NCBI GenBank assembly: GCA_037176725.1
Contig: JAZBRS010000075.1
Location: 72,852,001-72,916,000, forward strand
Direction of reading: 5' to 3'
Source: Posidonia oceanica
Lineage: Eukaryota; Streptophyta; Magnoliopsida; Alismatales; Posidoniaceae
DNA length: 64,000 nt
Shown here: positions 36,601 through 48,237 of the stretch, piece after piece
How the letters are laid out: each line of letters starts with the position of its first letter
Position numbering within the stretch: position 1 is the first letter of the stretch
The notes under the pieces: model-generated
Database searches by the model: none
The model's input: only the letters and a program-made list of their open reading frames with translations
Told to the model about the DNA's origin: nothing
Translations under genes and position numbers: made by a program

Positions 36601-39600
36601 GAATGCCTTGGTTGATCAAAATATTCTTCTTGTACGTCAGTCATGTTGTGTTTTTGATGAATTTGTTGTCGAATATGGGACTCTCCACAACACGTAGCTG
36701 TTCCAAAATATATGACTGTAATATGTTTGGTATTCATTGATGTAGTAATGGTATTGTGACACTGACAGTTGTATTAGGAATCTTATTGGTAGATATTGTG
36801 GAATATATACTGACAGAGGAATTCCTTGAGATTGTCAAGGAAAGTAGGAATGACTTGGAGGACGTTCAGGTGATTGCTCTTCATATTCTGTTGGAGGAGG
36901 TGCATAATGAAAGAACGAGCTTATATTCCATACAGTTTATTCGCTTGGAGCATAAGAAGATGCGGTTCTTGTCCAATCACTTTCAGTGTTATAGTCTGTT
37001 TGTCCAACAGAACCACCTCCATAAGAGCTATAATCATAAAGATCTCTGGGATTATGAATACCCAAGGAGTCAAGTGAGTCTAACAAAGATCCTATTGTAT
37101 GACTATTCCAAGAGTCTTCATCTAGTTATTGATGACGACGACCCCTTTGTCGTTAATGAATTTCTAGCCGGACTTCATAATCCTCGTCTTGTGTAGCATG
37201 TGTGAAGGCATCCTCCCCTGTAAATAGGCTAAATGACATCTGAGTCTCTCTCTGTCCTTGTGGCTCTTCTATTGCAGGAGGAGCTGCATTTTCAATGCCA
37301 TCATCATCGTTGTGTGCCATCATTATCATTTGTCACTATCACCCCCTAAGCCTGGAGTATTTCCACGAGAGCGTCCTGATGAGCTCATATATTCTTCTAT
37401 ATTGATGTCTATTTTACTAGTAATTTTAGAACATGGTCTACTTTATTCTTCATCTAGAACTGATTCTCTATTTTCTTACAACCACTGAAGTATAGGATCA
37501 TCTTCTTATCCTCATTATTAAGATATGCAAGATCTATTGGGTCCATATAGTTTTTATCTTCTTCCTCTCTGATATATTTTATTCTTAGCTGCATGTTATA
37601 GTACACAAATACCAAGTCATTCAACTTTGCAGTCCACAATTTGTTTCTTCTCTTTGTATGAATAAGGTTGAATGTGCTCCAATTTCGTTCACAAATACTA
37701 TTGCTGTTTGAGATAAAACTTTTACAACAATATTCCTCAGATTTAGAGTATATGTTTCATTTAACATATACCATTCACCTGAAATATGATATTTAGTTAT
37801 TAGCTATATTATGGAGTAATATTATGAAATAAAAGAAATGATATTAAAAACATTACTTAGAGTCATTATGTTACGAGAACGTATCGTACCAGACTCTCTA
37901 GATGACAGAAGTTCATTTCGAAAGTACTTTATTTCATTGAGAGTTTGTACTTGACATTGACATTAGGCTTCAATTTTTTGATCACATCTTTAACAGATGT
38001 TAATAAATCAGTACGGCTATTAAGTTGATGATTGTATTGGAAATGCGGATTCAAATAATATGTTACATTGACAAAAAAACTCATTTAGCAAATAATTATG
38101 TAACAAATGAAACATAATGATGAAATACATGAATGAACATGTTAAAATACTTACCAGTTTCATGTATAGGATGAAGAATTATGTTAGACTATCTGTCATC
38201 TATAATTTTGAGATATACCTTAGATGAACTGTATGCTGCATCAACTATAGTATATTTCATTAATCTCATAGTCTCATATAAGAATTCTATGGTTGGTTTC
38301 TTATCACCATCCACTAATCGAAGGACATTCGAAACTGGTTTCATAATATTTACAATCTTTCGACAATCTTCCAAAAAATGTACATTATTTATAATCGAAT
38401 TTATTCTCCTACCAATTGGACTTTCACTCTCGTGGTATTTGTACCACTGTTGTGAATTGAACATATACTTAAGTTTATTTTTTTGATCAAGTATACTTTG
38501 AAGACCAGTATAATTTGTTACAAATCGGGTGATTCTTGGACAAATCAAATCACTACCGCAATACTCGCGTGATCTCATTAAAATCAGTAAAAATGAGTGG
38601 TTGTAAATGAAATTTGTTATAACCTTTGCATCTCTTATTGTCTTCTCCACTAATTTCGTCTTCTCGAAATCCTTAAGCATTAAATCAATACAGTGAGCTG
38701 CACATGGTGTCTAATAGATGTCATATTTTTTCATAATCATGGAACTAGTTCTTTTAAAATTACTTTCATTATCAGTCACAATCTGCACCATGTTTGCTAT
38801 TCCTACTTGTTTAACGACTTCTTCCATTTGTTTGTATATGTACTTGTAATTTCTGGTAACATCAGAAACATCAATGGACTTCAAGAAAATTGCACGACCA
38901 TCACAGTAAACCATGAAGTTGATGATCTGTTTCCTTGTGGTACTTGTCCAACCATCACATGTGACAGTTACCCCATAGGTTGGCTATTGCCGTTTCAAGT
39001 CATTAATGTAGGTTTCTAATTCTTCATTCTCTACTTTAAGGTACTTATTCATAATCTCATGTTAAGTTGGTGTCTTTACTCTTGTACCTTCTTTTGTTGC
39101 AACATTAAGCATATGTTGTAGATAAGGTTCTTTTGCTGTTTTTGCAGGGATAGCATTGAAGAACATATATTTTGCTACAGCTTGATCAAATTTTTTCCTA
39201 GCATTTCCAAACATGTTTGTAATCATCTTCTGCTTTGAGACTTCTTTTCTAACTATAGTTGTATCTAGATTGTCGTATCTTTGACTATAAGTTCTGAACA
39301 TTCCAGCAATGTCTTTACCTTTATCCTTCTGTGTATTGCCACTGCCACTTCTACTTTCTTTGTAAGTTCAGTTACCACCCGTCCTATAGAATCTTTGAAT
39401 TTACTCTCTATACTATTCTTCATTTTTAGACTCCAATATTACTCTTCTATACATTTCTCTGTCTTCTAAAGTGTCATAGTCTGCAGGATAAATCATATCA
39501 TCATCTGAGTCCGATATTGGAATAGCACCAGAAGTATCTTCATTGAAGAGAATCTTGTTAAACCTTTCTTCTCTTCTTTTCTTATCACTTTTCTTTACTT

Positions 39601-42600
39601 TAGTGTCATTTAATAGCTCTCTCATTTGAGCGGAAACTGCAGATGGACACGATTTACATTTAGCTACATTACTGTATCTGTCAGCAAGGTGTTGCTTTAA
39701 TCTTGTTATTCCTCCATTCTTCATTTGCTTGTCACAGTATTTGTATTGTGTTTATTGTCTGTCAATAGGATATGCATGCAACCAACCTGGATCCTTTGAT
39801 TTAAATGCCCTTACATCATTACGACATCCACTACTTTCCTAAGGAATTTGACATTATGAAGGCTGAAAACAAAAGATAATTGTCATTAATTTAATGATAT
39901 AACACATGCAAATATTTTCTGATTTTCTACATGTTTTGGTGTTTTTTACAATCATGCCTGATTTTTTTCAATATTTCCTGATTTTTTAATTAATTATGAA
40001 ATATTCTGATTTTTAAAAAAATTATAAAAATTACTGATTTTATAGAATTATTAGGTTAGATCTATGTATTATTAGGTTAGATCTATCATCTATGTAATAA
40101 ACATGAAATATTATTAGGTTAAATCCTGATTTTTTAATTAATTACGAAATAAACATGAAAATTCCTTAGATCTATGCAAAAACATGATTATTAGGTTAGA
40201 TCTATATATTATATAAACAATTTATATAATTATATATCAAGTTATTAACATCAAGATTCAAAATAATAAAATAAACTTGAAAAAACCTTAGATCGATGTA
40301 ATATTTATGTTAGATGTAACTAAGATCTTGGTTTATACCTAAGATTTACATGTGAACTTAAAAGAAAACGTGAAATTGCATGCAAAAACCTAAGATCTAG
40401 CAAATAGAAATACACTGAGTACATCAGCAAAAAGAAAGGCAAATAACTTTGAACCTGGATATGGTTGGAGAAGAGAAAGGGACTTGTAAGGGCACAGGAG
40501 ATGGCTAGAGAACCTTGGGAAGAGGAGGAGAGAAGAGGAGAGAAGAGAAAAGAACTTGCAAGGGCGCAGGAGATGGCTTGAGAACCTGGAGGAGATGGTT
40601 GGCTGGGCGTAGGTGGAGCAGCAAGAAGAAAATCAGCACACTTTAAACCCGTGTTGTGCTTGTCGGTGCCTTTGAAAGGCATGTCGGTTGACACACAATG
40701 AACTTAGTGTAAAAAATACACCGAGTCCATTGACACGCATCGACATGATCGACATGCACCGACATTTTCCTCAAAATTTAGTACTTTGCGATATACCATA
40801 AGATATCATGTTCTTAATTTAGTAAGCCGACAAGTGTCGGCGATATTTCGACGACACATGTCGAAATTTGTTTCTATACCCGACACAGACGACATGCTGC
40901 TGCTGTTGCATCTTTCTTTCCTCTTCACTAAGTTCTCTCCTTCGGTCCTTCCAGCATCTCCTTTCTCTTCTCTCCTTGTAAACGTGGAGCAACTTGTTAT
41001 ATGATTATATAAATTGTATATCACATAGATAATGGATATATTACATAGATATAATCTAATAATACATAGATCTAAACTAATATTACATACATCTAACCTA
41101 GTAATTCTATAAAATCATTAAAATCCATATACTCATATAACTGCCCCCACCACCCTCGTAGACCATGCGAAGTGACAACATCTGGGATGGTCCTCAATCA
41201 CTCCACATCTCCATTACTTGGGTATTCTCTCATCTCTACTTTCTTTTCATATTAAATGTTGTAAGAACTATTCATTTTAAACATGTATTGAGCATTTTAA
41301 GTATGATTTATACATTTATTAAGTATTTTTAGGTACTATTTATTCTTTGGGATATTTGTATTAAGTTTATGTAACGTGTTTTAATATGATACATGCTTAG
41401 AATTTGGATCGAAGTAGTCATAGATGTAGATTATTACTTATTTTAGCTTATCTGAAGTTTTAAATTGAAATTTGAAGTTTTTTGATCATTTTCATAGACT
41501 TCTGTAAATTTACCGTGTTTCTACTAATGTATGACTCCGACACGTTTCCTATTTATCCAACATTTAGAACCTTGGCTATAGGATTGCCTCCGCCAAAACA
41601 GCCACTCTATCGAAGACGAATTTGTTTCGGTGCCTCCATATTGCCAACATGTAGCATGGGCAGCCAGCAGTAGCTGGTCTTCGAACAAACTTTGGGAAGT
41701 TGAATACCTCATAATAACAATAAACCTCGCCAAAGAAATAAAAAACATTCTCTGCTCAATATTGATAGCCTTGGAAATTAATTCAGTTTAATACATAAGT
41801 CTTAATTAATTTCAAAACCTCCAATGTCCTTCTCAACCTGCAAGATTCCTAATAAATCATAATATTACCCAGAGATGTTTCTGAAACTGCCTATGATTTT
41901 CTTCAAAATAGTCATCTAATCTCTCAGTTGAATTCCTGATTCATATAAATGTCTACTCTGTACATATTGGATGTTCTTGGAAAAAACTTGGCAAATCAAA
42001 CTATGCATGCATATATTAATATTATTACAACAAAACGCTGTGAAGAATTCATTGTTGGTTACCTGGCTGTTGCTATAAATGACCTCAATGATGACATGCT
42101 GCATGAAAAGCCAGTTCATATGGATTGGTCTGCAATACCACTGAATCACAGTGAGACGTTCAGTGAAGGCATGTAGTTTATTGATTTGATCTATTTGTGG
42201 TGTTTAAGATTTTCAGCTGTAGTTTTTTTGCTTGAAATAAATGCGAAAATATTATGTTGGTATTTTTGCCAATCTGCTACTTATGTCTTGGTGTATGTGA
42301 AAGTAGATGTGTATTTGTGGATGCTGGAGTTGCAGCTATTGATTTGGAAACGACAAGAAAGAAGGAAGAAATGAAGGCTAAAGCAGCACAAGCGAGGGCT
42401 GTCGCTGAACATGGGGAATTGGCTCTTATAACCGTCGATAATCCAAAAGTTGTCACTAATGATAGGATCGCATTAAGGCCTCCAATGCTTCAGGTGAAGT
42501 TCACATCTAAATCAGTATTATAAGGTGTAAAAATAGGAGTACTTTGAGTCTGAGACAGTCATAGTTACGAAAATTTGAGCAAGACAAGTATATGCTCTAG

Positions 42601-45600
42601 TTATCATAATTTTCATTGAAAAGTTTTTCTTAAGAATTTTGCAAAATTGAAAGGTCAATAATAATTCAAGTGTTTCATAACTTTGTTTAGTTAAACCTTG
42701 AGGATGCTACTTTTTATGCTCATCAGCAAAAAGGAAATTAAACTAGCACAATGAGATAATGTTCTTTTGAATTTTCACACACATTCATGTTCACCAAACT
42801 GAACAAAATGAGAAGTGCATGCAATCTATTGAGTGATGTTGCTGATCCAACTTGGAAAGGATTTCTTCATATTCATAATTTTAAATGCCTGTTCTGTTCT
42901 GCCATAATTCCTTTCAGGTAGTTCGGCTGGCTTCATTTCAGCATGCTCCTTCTATACCCCCATTTATATCTTTGCCAAAACAGTCCAAAGTAGATGGGGA
43001 TGATGCAGTTCTACATAGAGAATCAGAAGAAAGAAAAATAAATGAGGTAGCCATTGCTGGAGGAGGGGTGTCTGTCGCTGTAACTCGCTTTCCTCCAGAA
43101 CAAAAACGTCCTGTGGGACCCCTCGTTGTGGTGGGTGTCAGAGATGGAGTTCTTTGGCTTATTGACAGGTATGACATATATAGTTACAAGAGATATTTGG
43201 TAAGCACTTTCTGCATTTTTCTAATGGACAGGGATGACAAATTCTGTATTACGTAATCACTATTGCATTTTTTTCATCATATGGATGATAAAGTTATGGG
43301 ACTATATGTGATAGAAAGTTAAACTTTTATCTGTTGATAAAATATTTATTTTCTTCTCCTGGATGATAATATGGGTTTCATCCCACCTTCTCCTCTAAGC
43401 AAGATTTCTACTTATCTTATACAAAGACTCATGTTTCACTGCAGCGATTTTCGTTATGGTTTTTGGCAGGCTCAGCAAGTTTGTTACTATTTGAAATAAT
43501 ACTAGTTCTTCCTAAACTAATCTGCAGCCTTCCTAAACTAATAACCTTTGAATTCATACATAAAGAAATCATATTCAGTTCAAGTTCCTAGTTAAATAAA
43601 ATATTCTGCCTTCATATTTTCTCTGACCATGTTGTTAACCACTCCACCTATCCTATGTCATTGATGTTGCAGAGTCACTTTTTGTGAAATTGGTTTAAAA
43701 AAACTACTGAATGGCCTTCCTTGGTTAATTCCTTATGTTCCACGAGCATGATGAGTTATCATGCCATCGAATGACAGTGTCAGTCCTGCATTCTATAAAG
43801 TGGAAAACATCTCCTGCTTGCTGCATGAACAGCAACACCCTAATACTATTCTTTTGCTGACGGTAGAAAAATGGTGTCTCCATAGGCTCCAAATTAGTAC
43901 TTTTGTGTCAAAGTTTCTCATGTGAATATTCTGTGAACAAGGTACATGTGCGCTCATGCACTTTCCTTAAGCCATCCTGGTATTCGTTGTCGGTGTCTAG
44001 CTGCTCATGGAGATGCTGTCAGTGCTGTGAAATGGTACGCTCCTCCCCTTCTAATAGCATATGTCTGGATATTTTTACGTATGTTGTAAACATTTTAAGT
44101 TTCAAGTTTCAACTGTATTTTCCAGGGCAAGTAGGCTTGGCAGGGAACACCACGACGACTTGGCACAGTTCATGCTTGGGATGGGATATGCAACAGAAGC
44201 ACTTCATTTGCCTGGAATATCCAAGAGGTCTGAAATGGTGGATATTTTGCTTCATGCTCTTGGAAACCATATTTATATTAGAAATCATAATCTTTTATTT
44301 GTCTACTGAATTTTTGTCAAAACTGCAATTCAATTTTTTTCTGCATGGATGGAATTCCATCTAATGCTGGCTATTTTGCCTTTTAGCTTCCATCTTATGA
44401 AAGTTCTGACTGCACTTTTAGGTTGGAATTTGACTTGGCCATGCAAAGCACTGATTTAAAGAGAGCCCTCCAGTGCCTGTTGACAATGAGTAATAGCCGG
44501 GATGTGGGGCAGGGAAATGCTGGGACAGATGTAACTGAATTAATTAGTTTAACTGCTGTTAAACAGGAAAATCTTGTAGATGCTGTTCAGGGCATAGTCA
44601 AGTTTGCACAGGAATTTTTGGAATTGATCGACGCTGCAGATGCAACTGGACAAGCTGATATTGCTCGTGAGGCTCTCAAGAGATTAGCTGTAGCAGGCTC
44701 TGTGAAGGGTGCATTACATGGACAAATATTGAGAGGAGTTGCACTGCGTCTTGCAAATCATGGCGAACTAACTAGACTCTCTGTATGTGCCTCAGGCTTT
44801 ACATAATTTATGGTCCAGCAGTAGTTCTTGAATTTGGTTCCCTTTTAGTCATATATTTTCTTACAGTTTTTGCATTTTTTTGATGCTTTCGCATATATAC
44901 AACAAAAAATACAGTCACACCTTTATCCCACTGTGGGTTGGCAACATGACTACTTTCGCTTCATCTGGTTCTATCTATGGCCGTTTCATAAGATTATGCA
45001 TATTTAGGTCCTTATTTACTACTTCTGAGTTCTAACCTTGTAATTTTAGGTGTTCTTCTACTCCTAGCCCCATCAATATGAATTTGTTCCCCTTTGCTTA
45101 CAGGTGCATTCATAGGTCTTCTTTGCACGTGGCCAAATCACCTAAGGCAGCTTTCTGTCATGTTATCCTGAAATTTTGCTATCCCTATTGTTTCACGAAT
45201 TAATTCATTTTTTGATTTATCTCTTAAGGTATTTCAACTTAGCATGTGAAGAGTTGAAATGAATTTCCTGCATAGCATGTAGGTAAAATATGCTTGAGCA
45301 ATAGGTGAGACAAATAGGTGTGATATTGTTATTCTTTGAAAAGTATCATGCTAGAGTTCGTAGTTTATTTTGGTAACTCTAACAAAGAACCATGGTTATT
45401 AACTTCGAAGTTACAGTTTATGATTACATGATCAAATATGCTTGAACGTCAAAGAAAGCAGCAACCTTTGGTGGATGTCTGATACATTAATAACCAAGTT
45501 TTTTAAGTTTTTGCATTCATTTAGTGTTTTTCTGTACTAATGTTTTTAAATTATGATAACCTGATTTTTTTTCCGCCTCTCCATTTTGCTAAGACTGAAT

Positions 45601-46993
45601 GAATATAGATATATGGAACTAGCAAACCATACTTTGTTACATATATTGAAGTAGTAGTAGTTCTACTGTTGTTTTGTCGATGAACTACAACTTTTCTTCA
45701 GTATTGCAACTGCAACTGCATAGTTTCTGAAAGGGATATGTTTTTTTCGTCAGGTTTTAGTTGGTAATTTGATCGCATCTGGCCAAGGCCGTGAAGCAGC
45801 ATTCTCAGCGGCAGTACTTGGCGACAATGCTCTGATGGAGAAGGCATGGCAGGACACTGGGATGCTCGCTGAAGCTGTACTTCATGCACATGTAATGTTC
45901 ATACTCAACTCCATTGTGGCTGTTAAATCTGATCTTCTTCCAGCTTCCCCTCCTTGCAACATGCTGGTGCAAGGTGAAGGACAACATCTTCTGCCTTGTC
46001 CAGTCTCATGTCAAAGGCACCGCTTTTTTGGCTCTCCCTTTTGGAGATAGTATATGGGCTAAACCATTTTGGCATTTTATTGTGTCATACGACTCTAAGT
46101 AATTACATTAATACTTAATTCCCAATTTCCATAGAACATACTGTTGTTAGGCTTTGTGCTACACTTGTTGACCTTTGAAATCATGCATAAGTGGGAATTC
46201 TTAAGGCTATATCCGTTATTCTGTTGAGCTATTATGTTAGGAACTAATATGTTTTGAGAAGAACTAAGTCAGCATTTGAATGCCTAGTTTTCTGTTGACC
46301 TCCTGAAAAGTGCTCAGGCTAATTGATTCTGGTTGATTATATACAGTAAACAATAAGCGGTATGTTTTGTCTCTACTGTTGTACTTGTCAAGTTTTCTTG
46401 TGCATTTGTGCTCCCTAACTTCTAGACTCTGCTACTTTCAGGCCCATGGTCGCCCAACATTAAAGAACCTCGTCCAAGTGTGGAACCTGATACTACAGAA
46501 AGAGCTTGAGCCTGTGTGCACCGTCAAAACTGACGCAACAGCTGCATTCTTGGCTTCTTTGGAAGAACCAAAACTCACAAGCCTAGCTGATGCAGGAAAG
46601 AAACCACCTATAGAAATCCTACCTCCTGGAATGCCATCTTTGTCAGCTCCTCCCATTACCATTAAGAAGCTCCCTCCTGCTGCAGAGAGTCCTGTCCTTC
46701 AGCAGCCCAACAAACCCTTGATGTTAGAAGCTGCTCCTCAACCTGCTTCTGTTGCTACTCCCCCGGCAAGCACTCCCACCTCTGAACCGTCTGATACTCC
46801 AGCACCGTCGAGTGAGAATGTCGCATCAGATTCACAACAGAATAACACACCACTAGAGAATGTGAAAGAAGTAGATACTTCTCAAGAAGAGAATGTTAAA
46901 CAGGAGCACCCACCACCAGAGATTCCGACAGAAGGGAATCTCATACCTGAGAATACTGCACCTCCACCTTCTTCAGAGGCTTTGGTGATGTAG
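24677..46993 (+). CDS. TWD40-2: TWD40-2, WD40 subunit of the TPLATE/TSET endocytic adaptor complex
   Basis: Homologue of Arabidopsis At5g24710. The TPLATE complex works with AP-2 and clathrin in plasma-membrane endocytosis. Coding exons, all GT-AG and in phase: 24677-24808, 24894-24978, 27243-27282, 27376-27621, 29589-29688, 29764-29838, 30874-30972, 31295-31411, 31494-31609, 31725-31824, 33224-33582, 34463-34793, 34992-35194, 35444-35662, 42307-42493, 42918-43168, 43942-44034, 44126-44227, 44422-44782, 45754-45891, 46442-46993. Product is about 1301 aa, close to the family's size. It starts MLRLRAFRPTNGKIVKIQLH, with WD40 repeats in roughly residues 10-410 (VSVWNW, LLVLWSADH, TLAIWD). An Ala-rich stretch follows at about 555-580, then an alpha-solenoid-like region (EHHDDLAQFMLGMGYATEAL) and a Pro/Ser/Thr-rich tail from about 1165. 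No stop or frameshift is seen. Introns 2, 4 and 14 are enlarged by transposons. Confidence 0.94.
26758..27180. mobile_element. MITE-like element in TWD40-2 intron 2
   Basis: A 423-bp unit with perfect 12-bp terminal inverted repeats GGTTATTAAGGC (26758-26769) and GCCTTAATAACC (27169-27180). GC-rich subterminal sequence (GGCGCCTAGGCACC on the left, GTTGCCTAGGCAGCCC on the right) surrounds an AT-rich core with no coding capacity. It resembles non-autonomous hAT-type elements. A clean 8-bp target duplication is not visible, so class is uncertain. Confidence 0.65.
28057..29219 (-). mobile_element. Internally deleted mini-Copia element in TWD40-2 intron 4
   Basis: Bounded by the duplication gcaat (28052-28056 and 29220-29224) with TG..CA ends on the minus strand. 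A complete LTR of 140 bp lies at 28057-28196. Only the first 49 bp of the other LTR remain (29171-29219), joined directly to pol sequence. Minus-strand pol pieces include YGLKQSPRA with a stop just after it (about 29100-29160), an altered RT motif YVNNILL (about 28980-29010) and an RNase H segment (YEMMWLRSLVTELGFSNQTP, near 28400-28460). gag, protease, integrase and the rest of the LTR are missing. The intron splice sites are unaffected. Confidence 0.85.
34085..34108. repeat. (GA)n microsatellite in TWD40-2 intron 11
   Basis: About eleven uninterrupted GA units inside the intron between 33582 and 34463. No functional role is suggested. Confidence 0.85.
36010..36190. repeat. hAT-end-like segment, left side of intron 14
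   Basis: Matches the reverse complement of about 40660-40880 in patches: CGACATGTGT, then a shared GGTGTATTTTTTACA block, spaced alike. It lies outside the 36200-41577 inverted-repeat pair, so it may be an end of a further, related element. Confidence 0.5.
36200..36570 (-). repeat. Left long inverted repeat of the hAT cluster, with a duplicated subunit
   Basis: Inverted with respect to about 41240-41577 over some 300 bp, diverged. Shared blocks include GAAACGTGTCGGA, AACACGGTAAATTTAC, GATAAGCTAAA and ATGCTTAATAAATG (left spelling). The block GTCCGACAAAAATA ... GGTGGAAATGT ... GTAAATTTA ... GGAAGTC is present twice in tandem here (about 36212-36283 and 36284-36370) but once on the right. Confidence 0.75.
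36750..39870 (-). pseudogene. hAT transposase, decayed, inside TWD40-2 intron 14
   Basis: Read from right to left on the minus strand. A BED-type zinc-finger region (about 39860-39410) carries MKNGGITRLKQHLA, with the first Cys apparently lost, and an acidic tail. A linker (39301-39062) follows. A DUF659-like core (38914-38189) includes VTDNESNF, CAAHCIDLMLKDFEKT and RLVDGDKKPT. A hATC dimerisation segment near 37690-37500 reads ERNWSTFNLIHTKRRNKLW and LNDLVFVYYNMQLR. Several in-frame stops and frameshifts separate these blocks. The VTDN Asp of the DDE-type core survives, but the gene cannot give a full protein. Plus-strand open frames over this stretch (such as 36756-37196) are shadows. Confidence 0.85.
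40655..40885. repeat. Head-to-head hAT 5' ends
   Basis: Rich in GACATG, CGACA and TGTCG motifs in both orientations (CCGACAAGTGTCGG is a near-perfect dyad at about 40829-40842). To its left runs the 5' leader of the minus-strand transposase. To its right (40890-41140) a plus-strand leader of the same type begins: pyrimidine-rich, then AT-rich with TAGATCTAAACTA and TCTAACCTA. The two leaders look like inverted copies of one sequence. Confidence 0.6.
40890..41577 (+). mobile_element. Internally deleted hAT derivative, plus strand
   Basis: The left part (40890-41140) resembles the reverse complement of the autonomous copy's leader (about 40010-40560). The right part (41240-41577) is the inverted match of the autonomous copy's 3' end (36200-36570). 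Transposase coding is absent apart from a short remnant near 41150-41220 (GACCATGCGAAGTGACAAC). It ends in CATTTAGAACCTTG, whose complement CAAGGTTCTAAATG is a typical hAT terminus. The flanking 8 bp gctatagg was not found at the other side. Confidence 0.6.
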
Positions 46994-47159
46994 CTGTATT
47001 CATCATATGTTGTTTATTTAGCATGTCAATTTTTTGCAATCCTTATTGTTTCATTGTTCATATAGCAGTTTTACGAGGTGCTTGTTGCATGAGTATCATA
47101 TTTTTTTGGGTGCATTGTTTGTTCAGTTGTATTGATGTATTTCCCGTTGTGGGACTTAA

Positions 47160-47352
47160 CCATGTGAGCAGGAACAGATTTTTTGCCATCTCTGGAATGA
47201 AATTAAATGTGAGCAATTCTTGATGAGTTCCATATGTTAATTTATAATTTTTATACCATGTGAGCAGGAACAGAATTTTTGCTAACTCTGGAATGAAATT
47301 TAATTGTGAGCTAATCTTGATTGGTTCCATATGTTAATTTATAATTTCTATA
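47160..47352. repeat. 96-bp tandem duplication downstream of the TWD40-2 stop
   Basis: Two diverged copies, 47160-47255 and 47256-47352, each running from CCATGTGAGCAGGAACAG to TTAATTTATAATTT. They lie 167 bp after the stop codon, so they may be in the 3' UTR or just beyond it. Confidence 0.85.
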
Positions 47353-48237
47353 TCTAATATGGCGTCTTAAGTTCTGAAAGTGCAAGTGGCAATCAACGTC
47401 TGCATGGAGGACCTTGTAGCAATGTAGAATTACATACCTAATCTTTCCTTCTATATGATTGTTCTGTTTTTGGTACCTCTGAACTTTCTTAGGCCTTGGT
47501 ATGTTGTAAACTATTGATTTCCTTGTACTGGCTGTAATGTGGTTCACTAAAAGTGGTTGCCTTTGGACATGTCTGCCTTCCTGTGGAATCCTTAAGCTTC
47601 GTTTTAAGTTTCCCCTATTATACACAGAGAAATTGCAACCTTAATTTCACAAGAAAAATGTTTTACTTTATAAGTCATAGAAATATAGAATTCACAAAGA
47701 AAAAGGGATTACATCAAAACATAATATTGGATTTTGTTTTATATCAAAACTGAGGTCATAGTCATTTTCTAGCAGTGAACGAGTAACTTCCTTCGTACTT
47801 CCAAGAAAGGACTTATTTTGTTACCTTTATGTTATTCCGCCAGTTGTTGCTTTCAACATCCTAAATCAATACACAAACCACACAACAAACAAAACAAACG
47901 ACGTTAATGTAAGATAACCAGTTATGGTAGCGAATTTGGGATTATTGTTTCTGTATGAGTTTTGCCTAGACTTTCACGGTTGAGTTTATCTTTCGCCGCT
48001 GTTTGATCGTGGTGGCGAAGGAGTTCCCGGTTAAAAAAAAAAAAGTAGTCAGGGAAATAACCTAAACTTGTATAAACTTATTGGGGCAAAGGTGGGGAGA
48101 AAAAAGAGAGGACATTTTTTTTTCTATACCATAGAGCAAAAACAAAATCTTGGGTGTTGGAAGGAACAATTCCATACCGCAAGCCGACGACCGGGATCGA
48201 CTGCCCTTGCTCCATTTCTCACTTCCCAGCAGAAGTG
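47353..48237. other. Intergenic/promoter stretch between TWD40-2 and the MAPR4-like gene
   Basis: 885 bp that must hold the TWD40-2 terminator and the promoter of the next gene. No clear TATA box or conserved element can be singled out. Immediately before the start codon the sequence becomes GC- and C/T-rich (about 48170-48237), as in a plant 5' leader. Confidence 0.45.

Noticed and set aside
36756..37196. 146-codon plus-strand open frame in intron 14
   Set aside because: It lies opposite the C-terminal part of the minus-strand hAT transposase and has no domain of its own.
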